A stretch of DNA of 64,000 nt from Phoronis australis (taxonomy: Eukaryota > Phoronida > Phoronidae). A model generated the notes under the pieces. It saw nothing but the letters and a program-made list of their open reading frames with translations, had not been told where the DNA came from and did not search any database. Made by a program: the position numbers and the translations under genes. The DNA lies in contig NMRA01000565.1 in the NCBI GenBank assembly GCA_002633005.1, positions 7,682-71,681 of the forward strand, read 5' to 3'. Of the stretch, positions 46,101-53,095 are shown in pieces; position 1 is the stretch's first letter, and the number at the start of each line of letters is the position of its first letter.

Positions 46101-49100
46101 AGCAGGTGGAGTCGGATCACCATGAGAAGGTGACATCAGTGATGAAGGAGTGGGGCAACGCCCATGACAGGATCCAGCGGTTGAAGTCCACTGACCCTAA
46201 AGGGGCAGCACGCATGGAGAAGGAAGTGACAGAGGTAAGGGACGCTAGTGTATGGGCAGGTGTCTGTAAAGGGGCAGAGCTGCTGTGTAGGGGATGTCAC
46301 AGTAAAGTGGGCAGGGTTGCAAGTGTGTGGCTGTTAAGGGGGAAATACTGCTGATTTTGAAAGATAACATCTTAAGATGTTTGTAATTTTGATTTGGTAT
46401 AGTGAGTTCCGTTGGGTTAATGTGTTTTTGACATATTTATTTCACTTGGTTTTGATGTATGAGTTTCTATTGCAGCGCTTCAAGAAGACCTACCAGGCCC
46501 TGGAGGATGAGATTAAGGCTTCGAAGAACCAACTGTTTGCTCTTCATGAGCAGCACATCCGAGCCAATATCAACGACAAGAAGCGCAAGGCACTTGACCA
46601 CTTGACCAGAGCTCTGGACGGCAAGAAGCCTCGGGTAGGCGCTCGTGTTTGAGTGGGTGGTTTTTAGCTGAAAGGCTGGCAGTAACTAGTATTAGTTGGT
46701 GTCATCCGAGCTGAATAAACTGCTGGGTAGTTCAGTGTGCAGTATACAGTGTCAAGGTTTGCCACCACCGTCATACATTTTGAAGGCTTTGTTAAAAGGA
46801 AGGATTTCATATAGAGATTTATATGAGCTGTTGGTTGGAGCTCTGCCCTAACATTGTGTGGGATTGGTATTCACTGGTAGGATGAACAGAAGGCCTGCTG
46901 ACTGTTCATCATGTTCAGTTATAATGTAACATGAACTATATAATTACTACTGTGGAAATAGTGATAATGGCAATAATGGTAGCTTTAAGATTTTAAAAAG
47001 AAATGTTTTGTAAAACGTGATGTTTCGCTTTATTGGTTGTGAAGTCCATACAGGTAAAGCATGGGCTGTTCAGGTAAGAAGTCGGTTGAACCACATAAGG
47101 TACAAACAATAGCTTACCATAGATGCACCTCAGACAAGCTCTGACTAACATTCAATGAATAGTGAACCAGGTGTTCTTTCATTGTTAAAGATTCTCTCAA
47201 TGGTAAGCTATTGTGTAATTGCGCAATCTTGATTCAACAGACTTCCTGTGTGAACACATGGTGTTTTACCTGTACTCACTTGAAGGTGTTTGTAGACGAT
47301 TTATAAATAGTGATAATGAATAGTGCCAACAAGTTATAATGATAGTTTTGGTGGTAGTTGTCATGACGATAGTATGACTGACTTGCACACTGCCCCCAGG
47401 TGGATGCTGTGGTGAAGTATCTGGAGCGTTACCTGCATGCAGAGCGCAAGGACCGCGAGCACACGCTGAAGCACTATGCCCACGTGCGCCACCACAAGCT
47501 GGCCGATCTAGAGAAGGTGCGCGAGTACACGTTGAAACACCTGCGCCAGATTGACGACCGCATTAACCAGAGCCTACAGCTGGTCAATAGGATCAATAAC
47601 AAAAAAATTGTGGCAAAGATCAACAGTCGTGTCCGTAAGTGCCGTGTTGTCACTTTTTGTTCCCCTCAGTACACAAGACTTGAATTATGAATTATGTGAA
47701 ATCGGAGTATTTGGGATACAAGTTTTCTTCACGGTTGTGTACGAATTAATGGACAAATCGGTACATTGAGCCAAATTTCTACAAAACTGCAGAATTTCTC
47801 CACAAAAGTATATATTTTGTGAAAGCAGAAATTCCATAGAACTTGATTATTGGCTTTACACCAATCTGCCATCAATAAGCTCACGTAAGTATGCTTTTTT
47901 AATTTGTAAAATTTAGCAAAAATCAAGGTACTTTCATAGCAAAACAACTGGGCCAATTATATGACCAAACTTATGTACTATGTATATGTACAAGATAAAG
48001 TCTCAAAACTGTTGTTACAGTTATTGAAATTATGGTGTCGTGTTTTTTATTAAAGTTTTTTCACAAAAATCCTATTAGTCCTATTTTTGATGGCCCCTCT
48101 TAAAAGTGAAACATTTTGGAAAACAATTCCTGACAATGTTTAAAGCATAATATCTGAAAGTTTCTGTCGATTCCATTCAATCACTTTTGAGATATGATTC
48201 TGCAAAGTTGGCCAACATTGAACGCATTTCTAGACTCCTCCGTAACTTTCAGACAGTGCTGTTGCTAGATTTGATTGTCATCTATTTGACTGTTGGTCTG
48301 TCACTCAAGTCTGTTGAGTGTACGTCGGAATGTGTGTATGCGAAAATCCATCCTCCTCTCCTCTTGGTTTAAGTGTGCAAAATGTGCATGCTTCACACAA
48401 CAGTCATGCTAGGTTTGCCTAATGGAAGGACTAAATGGCTTAGTGGCTCATACTGAATTTGTGGTATAACTCGAAAATTTGAATTCAACATTGAAAATTC
48501 GGGAAAATATGTTGATCATTTGCCTCTCGGTAACTTGTAAATAAGAAAATCACTTACTGAGAGACTAGGTTTTGTTGGAGGCAACATGGAAAAGTTCTTA
48601 AATCCAACAAAATGTCGTGGAAAGACATTTGGAATTCTAGAGGTTTTTTTAGTATTGGGTATGATTGCCTTTACCTGTAGTTTCTAGTAATTCGGAATCA
48701 TTTGTAAATGTGCTTGTCTGTAGCGTTAATAGTGTCAACACTCGTGAGATAGAACGAGGAATGTGACAAAAAAAATTTACGGGTTGTGCTAGCTTGTCAA
48801 ATGTCGCTTTCCCGCAACTTTCCTTACCTTTCCCACCATCTCTTCTCCAGTTGTGACATTGGAGTTACTTCTAGTTCTTAGATTTAAACACCAGATGGCG
48901 TAGTTGATTCACAACTTCTAGTAATTTCCAGTACACTTGCCCAACTGCTCAGATGAATCAGACTATTTTGAGAGGAATTGCAATGCCTGCTACTAGCCCG
49001 AGAGTTACTCTTTCCCACTACCCAAAATTGCATGAAGGGAGTTGCGTAGTCAGTGGGAAAGTGGCATAAGAATCGTTATTCCATGGTTGTGATTGTTTGT

Positions 49101-51267
49101 GAAATTATCTCAGGTGAATTCATGAAGAAGTTCTACCAAGAGATGGACAAGAAGTTGGCAGAGAATCTGTTGAAGCCGCTGCCCAAGGCACTACCCACTG
49201 TGGGTAACAAGGAGGTGGTTGAACAGTACAAGAACAAACTGAAGCAGGATGGTAGGTATTCACTATGCCCTAGTTTTACGCTTAAGCGTTGAAAAATTGT
49301 GGACGTCTACGAAAATGTAGAATCGAAGCCTTCAAAAAATGGGAAACGGCCATTATTTTTGTCCAAAATTATCAAGGTTTTTCTTTCCACCTACTGTTGT
49401 ACCAGTGTGATGGAAAATGACCCCTTGTTAAAACACTAGTTATTTGGGACATAAACTTGTTCCACTCAGAAACAAAGTGAAGGCCGTGTACTGTACACTT
49501 ACACAAATACAAATGTGAATAAATTATGAAGTTATTTGGTCATACACTTAAATTAGGTTAATGATTAGGATATTATGTTAAGCGGGTTCTGACTTGGTGC
49601 CTATGGTAACCAGTATTATAAGATCATCGTGCTAAAAGGAGAGTCTCGGGGAAAGACAGTTTAATGGGAAATGCCTGATTTTACCCCTAGTGCCAAGCTC
49701 TGGTCAGGCAAATGATTGAAAATGCATTAGCTAAGGTTGGATTTAGATTGAGAAACGAAGGTTCATTATTGTGCTGCTAAGCTGGTAAAAATCAATTTTT
49801 GCTGATATTGTAATGACATTATCAGGAATATGACTATAAATCTTGGCATTATGCCACTTGTTTTGCATGGCTTTAATTGGAAATAACTCAGTTTTTTCTT
49901 GACAGTTCATGACTGTGGGATATTCTAGTATCAGGTATGACATTATGTGGGCTCTACTGTTCTTGCCTCTATCTGTTCCGCTTTGTCACTCTAATGTTAT
50001 TGTTTTTTTTATAGTCTTAAAAGAAAAGGAAACAAACAGTCAAGTAATTAGTAACAAAATAATGGAAAGCAAGAAGCCTAAGACGGCGAAAAAGCCCGCA
50101 AAGAAACCAGCTCACAAGAGCCATCTAGTCGATGTCCCTAAAGACTTGAAGCAGCGTGGTAAATATGACGACGAAGTGAATGAGGATGAACACCTGTATG
50201 TTCAGCCTGTACACCACAACGCGGCGAAGGATACCATCTCTCTGGACGAGGTAGGAGGGCACAGTGTGCTGGCGCAACGCTTGAAGTTGCTGGAGTTTGG
50301 CAAATGAGACAGTCAAATTCTTATTAAAAGTTTCTTTTGTCACTATGAAATTGGTCTCAAGTTGATCCTTAGGCGAATTGGAGGTGATTTTGAGGCTTTG
50401 AAAGAACTGTCAGACGGTTGAGTTATTGCTTGAAGCCATGCTTTGCAGGTTTGCTTGTCACGGGCCTCTCATGTTGCTCAGATCTTTACAAACCATGCTT
50501 TGCAGGTTGGCTTGTCACTGGCCTGTCACGTTCAGATCTTTACAACCCCAGAAACCAAATCTGTTTTCGCTAAGGAACTCATTCAAACCAATTTTATAGC
50601 AATAGGTGTTCCAAATCGAGTTAATTCGATGGAATTTGGATTTCTAAAGGAACAGTTTTCATCCTCACTTGTCACCTGACATCCAAATTACGAACCAAGT
50701 AACTTAAGCGCATTAAATATTATGAAAAGCGTAACGAAGGGCTTTAGCCATGGACAAGAGACACACACAAAATCATTGACCAACACTTCCCATCATTTGG
50801 GCGCTTCATGTTGATCACAGGTGCTCTCTTGTCTTATTTTGATAGTAGAAACTAATGGGTATCATAGGAAGAAAGATTTGTATGTCGGTTTGTTAGAATT
50901 AATCAGCCCGTTTCGTGATCTCCATATTTCAGCCAAAAGGAAACGTCCTTTAATTATAATTGGACCCTACTCATCTCTTCATTTCTCTCACCAGAATGAG
51001 CTGTACGTGTCGAAGGAGACCTCGCCCCACAAGTTAGTCTCAGCCAGCAGCACCACAATCGGCATCGTGGCTGGCGTGCTTGTTGCCTGCGCCGTGATTG
51101 TCGTCGCCATAGTCATGGTTCGCAAGAGGTCGCGGCGCTCACCAGCTGACAACGGATTCGTAGAGGTCAGCCAGGCAGTCTCGCCTGAAGAGAAGCATGT
51201 TATGAGTATGCAAAGCAGCGGCTATGAGAACCCGACTTACAAATTCTTCGAGATGCAGGGCCAGTAG
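19082..51267 (+). CDS. APP: amyloid precursor protein (APP/APLP family), complete, 11 coding exons
   Basis: Type I membrane protein, 644 residues, no Kunitz domain. Exons: 19082-19135, 33230-33382, 43752-43872, 44589-44816, 45404-45600, 46094-46234, 46476-46634, 47400-47634, 49114-49251, 50015-50250, 50995-51267 (1935 nt, phases all agree). Order: signal peptide (1-18), growth-factor-like domain (~28-115), copper-binding-type domain (~116-180), basic Lys/His-rich linker (186-251), helical E2 (~252-475), juxtamembrane stalk (~476-573), TM helix (~574-596), cytoplasmic tail with VSPEE and GYENPTY (631-636), the PTB-adaptor/endocytosis signal. Vertebrate and fly relatives are shed by secretases, act in adhesion and synapse function, and bind heparin and metals through E1 and E2. 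Oddities: loss of one GFLD disulfide, loss of most E1 copper ligands, basic instead of acidic linker, and no convincing amyloid-beta segment. Identity as APP is certain; orthology to one vertebrate paralog is not expected outside vertebrates. Confidence 0.97.
21960..22200 (+). repeat. dispersed repeat family R3, copy 1
   Basis: Contains CACAATATGGTAGACGAGTG followed by AAATTCTGTTTTGTTGAAT. The same text with few changes occurs at 30925-30962 (ACAATATGGCCGACGAGTGA) and, more degenerate, at 43350-43410. All three are in the same orientation. Boundaries are approximate. Confidence 0.65.
23564..23690 (-). repeat. dispersed repeat, inverted copy of 20-150
   Basis: Reads GCGGGTGAGAAACAACATGA... 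to ...GCACCTAAAAACATGACCG and is the reverse complement of 20-150 with scattered differences. In APP intron 1. Confidence 0.8.
26816..27230 (+). repeat. MITE-like element family B, copy 1
   Basis: About 415 bp, aligning in direct orientation with 36919-37344. Shared blocks: GTTGACAC(C/A)GATCAGCTGACA, AATTGACACCGCGGTG, GGCGGAAAGGATCAT, GCTCCGTGTCAGTTGCG, AGTTGATGTCTAAAC. Ends are imperfect inverted repeats, AGTGCCGTTTACGC against AATCCCGTTTAGAC. No coding capacity. No exact target-site duplication seen for this copy. Confidence 0.8.
28716..28890. repeat. possible small MITE-like element
   Basis: Left end CAGTTGTGTTTAGACAGTGG and right end GCTGTCGTGTAAATGTGGCT are loosely inverted (GTTTAGAC / GTGTAAAT) and resemble the style of the termini of families B and C. 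Only one copy seen; uncertain. Confidence 0.3.
28998..29062. repeat. terminal fragment of the 2870-3915 composite repeat
   Basis: ATTTTTATGCGCCCACATAT followed by TTATATATGGACGCA repeats the palindromic start of the element at 2870-2905. The body of the element is absent. Confidence 0.65.
29121..29150. repeat. (TTTA)n microsatellite
   Basis: About 30 bp of TATT/TTTA repeats with one interruption, immediately before the family A element. Confidence 0.9.
29160..29654 (+). repeat. MITE-like element family A, copy 1
   Basis: About 495 bp, non-coding, matching the reverse complement of 40697-41195 along its length. Terminal inverted repeats are about 13 bp, AGGCCCTTTCATA and AGGGCCTTTGATA. Internally rich in the short motifs GTTAACTG, GCGTTCATACTG and CCGGAGTTAAG and in perfect palindromes such as GCAGCGTCGACGCTGC. 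Flanked by TAA on both sides (possible 3-bp target duplication). PIF/Harbinger-like is an inference from terminus and duplication length. Confidence 0.88.
30112..30245. repeat. foldback repeat related to 2645-2755
   Basis: Left arm GAGAACCAGTTTATCCTC and right arm ATCAAACTGATTCTCAAAG, plus outer GGTCCCAG / CTGGGACC. Same hairpin family as the ILVBL-intron copy. Confidence 0.6.
30900..31080 (+). repeat. dispersed repeat family R3, copy 2
   Basis: ACAATATGGCCGACGAGTGA then AGTTCTGTTTTGTTAAAT, closely matching the copy near 22010. In APP intron 1. Confidence 0.65.
33230..33382 (+). CDS. APP: APP exon 2, GFLD N-terminal half
   Basis: 153 nt, phase 0-0, 51 residues, including VHQEPMVAFVSGKPAMKHTV, NGWEADAKIGYLTNKYAILR and FCKN. 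It aligns with vertebrate APP exon 2 (phase 0-0, 168 nt). Positions equivalent to human Cys38 and Cys62 are non-Cys (FVSG, GYLT); Cys73 is kept (RFCKN). Acceptor TTTCAG ends at 33229; donor GTAAGT at 33383. Confidence 0.93.
36338..36561 (+). repeat. MITE-like element family C with TTAA target duplication
   Basis: 224 bp bounded by the inverted repeats AGCTGCATTTACAC and GTGTAAATGCAACT (13 of 14 positions match) and flanked on both sides by TTAA (36334-36337 and 36562-36565). Internal direct repeats ATGGTGCAACTTACA and GAGCAAGCGTGTGTGTAAAC appear twice. A TTAA duplication is typical of piggyBac-type insertion, but no transposase is present. Confidence 0.8.
36919..37344 (+). repeat. MITE-like element family B, copy 2
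   Basis: About 425 bp, same orientation as 26816-27230. Termini AGTGCCTGTTTACAC and, reversed, AGTCCGGTTTAGAC. A 3-bp TAT flanks both ends, which would fit a PIF/Harbinger-type target-site duplication, but 3 bp can match by chance. In APP intron 2. Confidence 0.78.
37730..38450. repeat. 23-bp minisatellite in APP intron 2
   Basis: About 30 imperfect copies of a unit like AGGCTTTACAACCAGGCCAC(CCC). It is GC-rich and abrupt against the AT-rich intron. One + strand frame stays open for 214 codons (37932-38576) because a 69-nt triple unit has no stop; the product would be a Pro/Gln/Arg-rich repeat. I regard it as non-coding. Confidence 0.92.
39380..39720 (+). repeat. dispersed repeat family D, copy 1
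   Basis: Shares with the copies at 40080 and 47760 the series: a GACCA(A/T)(A/G)T...TGATA(C/T)AAA block, TTCAAGATGAAGTCTCAATG(CTGTTA), CCTATTTTTGATAACC and AAAGTGGA. Same orientation as the other two; borders approximate. Confidence 0.65.
40080..40470 (+). repeat. dispersed repeat family D, copy 2
   Basis: Shared blocks with 47760-48160: CTACAAAACT, GAAAGCAGAAA(G)CATACAGAACTTGA, CATCTGCC, AGCAATAAAGGTACTGCCAT(AGCAA), ATGACCAAATTTG-like text and AGAAGTGGAACATTTT. Only 650 bp downstream of copy 1. Confidence 0.7.
40697..41195 (-). repeat. MITE-like element family A, copy 2 (inverted)
   Basis: About 500 bp in reverse orientation to 29160-29654, flanked in element orientation by TTC on both sides. 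It shares the palindrome around GCAGCGTCGACGCTG and the ends AAGGGCTTTTCATACTAACG / AATATGAAAGGGCC. In APP intron 2. Confidence 0.88.
43350..43580 (+). repeat. dispersed repeat family R3, copy 3 (degenerate)
   Basis: CGGTATGACCAACAAGTCAA then ATTGTCTTTGTTCAAAATTT, and AAAGATTAAGAAAATTTTAAT as in copy 1 (AAGTTAAGATTAAGAACATTTT). Weaker match than between copies 1 and 2. In APP intron 2 just before exon 3. Confidence 0.45.
43604..43751 (+). repeat. 97-bp duplication of the APP exon 3 acceptor region
   Basis: GTCTAAATAATGTATTG at 43605 recurs at 43702, and CCTGTCTATTTACAGTCCTT recurs with the AG at 43653-43654 and at 43750-43751. The upstream copy is therefore a decoy acceptor followed by TCCTTCCC, the same first bases as exon 3, then diverges. 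Confidence 0.9.
43752..43872 (+). CDS. APP: APP exon 3, GFLD C-terminal half
   Basis: 121 nt, phase 0 to 1. Encodes SFPHLDIRNIVEMNEAVVIK, NWCIKGKECSAEKVIPYRCL. It keeps the cysteines equivalent to human Cys98, Cys105 and Cys117. The last 22 nt of the exon are the start of a six-copy 38-bp tandem repeat containing its donor GTAAGT. The acceptor region is duplicated 97 bp upstream. Confidence 0.95.
43851..44078 (+). repeat. 38-bp minisatellite made from the end of APP exon 3 and its donor
   Basis: Six copies start at 43851, 43889, 43927, 43965, 44003 and 44041, identical except one base in copy 5 and one in copy 6. Each contains CCCCTACAGATGTCTAAGTA(AGT), that is an acceptor-like CTACAG and a donor-like GTAAGT (GTAAGC in copy 5). 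GT positions: 43873, 43911, 43949, 43987, 44025, 44063. The first is the authentic donor. Confidence 0.97.
44589..44816 (+). CDS. APP: APP exon 4, copper-binding-type domain
   Basis: 228 nt, phase 1 to 1. Encodes GEFQSEALLVPEGCRFDHVH, NKKRCQSHDAWKKVAEQKCL, NYAILEPCETDLFEGVEYVC and CPQRLQQQ. All six cysteines of the E1 copper domain are in place. Of the copper ligands, the equivalents of His147 and Tyr168 remain; His149, His151 and Met170 are Ala, Lys and Ile. In vertebrates this region is split into two exons. Confidence 0.95.
45404..45600 (+). CDS. APP: APP exon 5, basic Lys/His-rich linker and E2 start
   Basis: 197 nt, phase 1 to 0, 66 residues: GQHKNKVHPTVSKDLAMHMR, NKKKEHHKEKIAAKKAGKSH, GFSAYDKYRHMGLKTKYNFE and HQKFKQ. 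By hand count 16 Lys, 2 Arg and 8 His against 2 Asp and 3 Glu. The tail (DKY...) aligns with the beginning of E2. Its position between the copper domain and E2 corresponds to the acidic region of other APPs. Confidence 0.93.
45613..45675. repeat. 21-bp tandem repeat, three copies
   Basis: CATGACAACAGTTGGTAACGT-type units directly after the APP exon 5 donor. Confidence 0.85.
46094..46234 (+). CDS. APP: APP exon 6, E2 domain
   Basis: 141 nt, phase 0-0, 47 residues: ALEQVESDHHEKVTSVMKEW and RIQRLKSTDPKGAARMEKEV. The first His of DHH aligns with human His313 of the E2 metal site. Acceptor TTGCAG ends at 46093; donor GTAAGG at 46235. Confidence 0.95.
46476..46634 (+). CDS. APP: APP exon 7, E2 domain
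   Basis: 159 nt, phase 0-0, 53 residues: RFKKTYQALEDEIKASKNQL, FALHEQHIRANINDKKRKAL, DHLTRALDGKKPR. The His of ALHE aligns with human His382. Acceptor TTGCAG ends at 46475; donor GTAGGC at 46635. Confidence 0.95.
47400..47634 (+). CDS. APP: APP exon 8, E2 core
   Basis: 235 nt, phase 0 to 1. Includes VVKYLERYLHAERKDREHTL and KHYAHVRHHKLADLEKVREY, the best conserved part of E2 (human RAEQKDRQHTLKHFEHVR). The HTLKH pair equals human His432/His436. Acceptor CCCCCAG ends at 47399; donor GTAAGT at 47635. Confidence 0.96.
47760..48160 (+). repeat. dispersed repeat family D, copy 3
   Basis: In APP intron 8. Reads TTTCTACAAAACTGCAGAAT, GAAAGCAGAAATTCCATAGA(ACTTGA), AGCAAAAATCAAGGTACTTT(CATAGCAA) and AAAAGTGAAACATTTTGG, matching copy 2 in order and spacing. 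Confidence 0.7.
49114..49251 (+). CDS. APP: APP exon 9, end of E2
   Basis: 138 nt, phase 1 to 1. Encodes EFMKKFYQEMDKKLAENLLK, PLPKALPTVGNKEVVEQYKN, KLKQD. Charged helix then linker. A second possible donor (GTATTC, 49256) would break the frame with the next exon, so 49251 is preferred. Confidence 0.88.
50015..50250 (+). CDS. APP: APP exon 10, juxtamembrane stalk
   Basis: 236 nt, phase 1 to 0. Starts VLKEKETNSQVISNKIMESK, then a Lys/Pro/Ala stretch (KKPKTAKKPAKKPAHK) and an acidic segment (YDDEVNEDEHLY), ending TISLDE. No family similarity expected in this variable stalk; support comes from phase, a strong TTTTTTTTATAG acceptor and a GTAGGA donor at 50251. The frame stays open 54 nt into the intron (stop near 50305), which would make a soluble form if retained. 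Confidence 0.85.
50436..50549. repeat. 57-bp tandem duplication
   Basis: CCATGCTTTGCAGGTT(T/G)GCTTGTCAC...CAGATCTTTACAA occurs twice, at 50436 and 50493, in APP intron 10. Each copy carries a TTTGCAGGT string that looks like an acceptor, but no exon follows. Confidence 0.85.
50995..51267 (+). CDS. APP: APP exon 11, transmembrane helix and intracellular domain
   Basis: 273 nt, TAG at 51265-51267. Encodes NELYVSKETSPHKLVSASST, TM helix TIGIVAGVLVACAVIVVAIV followed by the stop-transfer RKRSRR, then FVEVSQAVSPEEKHVMSMQS and GYENPTYKFFEMQGQ. VSPEE matches the vertebrate VTPEE phosphosite motif and YENPTY the PTB/endocytosis motif. TM and tail share one exon here, unlike vertebrate APP. Acceptor CACCAG ends at 50994. 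Confidence 0.97.
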   Translation, partial: NELYVSKETSPHKLVSASSTTIGIVAGVLVACAVIVVAIVMVRKRSRRSPADNGFVEVSQAVSPEEKHVMSMQSSGYENPTYKFFEMQGQ

Positions 51268-52927
51268 AGCGCGACAGCATCGCTCGCACGTTCTCTCATT
51301 TTCGATTTTCGTTTGGCCGCAGCGCTGAGTAAGTTGCACAGAACGCGAAGAAAAACTTGTGCATAGAATTTTAATATTTTTATGAAGTTATTTTTTGTTT
51401 TGCACACACAGTTGCTTATTGTGTTCCTCCTTAGTTACGCCCTCAGTTTAGTTTGCTCCATGGTTATGTAGCAAAAACACTCACAGCTCATGTCGTCTGC
51501 ACCAGCTGTATTCCAACGAGAACACATAAGTCTTGTTTTGGGCCTGTAAATTAGCTTTGCAACACCAGAGATTGAAATTGTTTATCATGGTGGCTTTTGA
51601 ATACTATTGTTGTATCATTTTATCTGCAGAGGGAGAGGGTGATTATTCGATTGCTATTTAAATGTAGTTAGTTTTTTGTGTAGTTTTGATTCAACCTGCA
51701 GTCTTAGCTAACCGATGATTGTGCATGATCTTGTTTCCATCATTATGAATTAATAACAAAACAAATGTCCAACTGCTCTGTAAAAGTTTTAATTAATCAA
51801 TAATGATCTTGTGGGCGTAATTTGTAGATTTTCACAGATTTTCCGTGTAGTTGTGTATCAGATAATAAGAATTGGCTTAGCTTGTTGTCTTGTGTCTGTC
51901 CACTTTGATACATCTCTCACTGTCAACTACCCGCTCCAGTGTTAGACAAGCAGTCAGTACGTTTGTGAATGGATAACACCATAGGGGTCCGCTTGCATTT
52001 TTTTAGCTTTGTGATTTTGGCGTGCTGGAGTATCACAAACGTCTTAATATTGATGAGGCTATTGGAGCAAAAACCAGGTTAAAAACACTGGAATAAAATG
52101 ACTTGAGTAGAGCGTAGGACATGCTGAAGCCACACGTAGACCATGCGGTTATTTTTCACGTCACTCTGTTATTTCCCTTCAAGAATTTGAAACAAGTCAG
52201 TTACTGAAGGACCAGCCTGTAAATTCAGTCCCTAAGGCGCCACTAGCGACTTGTCATTTTATTCCAGTGTAAAAATTGATTTGACAGTTCTCGTGCACTG
52301 TCAATTATCCTGGTGTACAAGCATTGTTCTGTTTTCATAAAACTGTCAGGTTCACCTCTGACTTGCCTGTACCTGGTTGTTGTATCTCTGTAGTAATTGT
52401 GGTTTGTGCATATGTTTTATAAGTGTAACAGCCCAAAAGTTTCCCTGCCAATACTACTCGGGTGTGTGGCGACATCTTTTGGCAGTGAAAAAATCATTTC
52501 AAGCCAAGCCTGTGTATTAGCCGGGAAACTTCAGCGGAAATTTGTGTAACTTTTTTAAGAAAATTCAATAGCCGTTCACGCCCGTCTGAGGCTTTCAGCT
52601 TTTAGGCAACATTCCGAATGGTGATTTTTTATTATTTGCACAGAAAGAAAACTATTTGAGAAACAAGTAACAGTGAAGTATAGCCTGATCTATAGGGATG
52701 TAGTGTTATTGAGATGACACTATACTTTGCTGAAATGCTCATTAGAACTTTGTCAAAATCATTCAGCTCAGAAATTGTCAATAAATCTCGTCACCAAGCT
52801 CGTTTTGTTATCAGTCGAGAATTAGGGAGATCGAAAGTTGACTGCATTGCTTAATGCAGCTATGTACATCGGTTCCATACAAGAAGTGAACTTCTGATGT
52901 ATACCATTTACCAATGTGAAATTGAGA
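51268..52927 (+). other. APP 3' UTR (probable)
   Basis: Sequence after the APP stop with no gene-like frames. A canonical AATAAA occurs at 52780-52785 and another AATAAA near 53181; either could end the transcript. Long APP 3' UTRs are usual in animals, but the end is not determined here. Confidence 0.45.
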
Positions 52928-53095
52928 CTGTCTCGTTTCTTACTCGGAAGAGAAGTGATTTCAGAGTTTGCAAAGAACTAACTGTTTGTATTTCCTCGAG
53001 ATTGTGTTGAGCGCACCTACATGCTGTGAGGAGCGAATTTGAGAGCTTGGTCTTGAGCAATAATAAGTTGTCAGTTCTTTCAAAGCTCCAAGATC
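52928..53095 (+). repeat. block duplicated at 61298-61470
   Basis: Shared in order: TTACTCGGAAGAGAAGTG / TTACTCGAACGAGAAGTG, GTTTGCAAAGAAC, CTCGAGA, GAGCAATAATAAGTTGT / CAAGCAATAACGATTTGT. Lies ~1.9 kb before the first LRR-Ig ATG. May be part of the duplicated LRR-Ig upstream region. Confidence 0.7.

Noticed and set aside
50436-50549. Possible duplicated exon with TTTGCAG acceptors in APP intron 10
   Set aside because: No conserved frame or donor; exon 10 to 11 phases already join exactly.
50995-51060. Amyloid-beta peptide segment
   Set aside because: Only a four-residue HKLV and a GxxxG resemble the human segment; not enough to call it.
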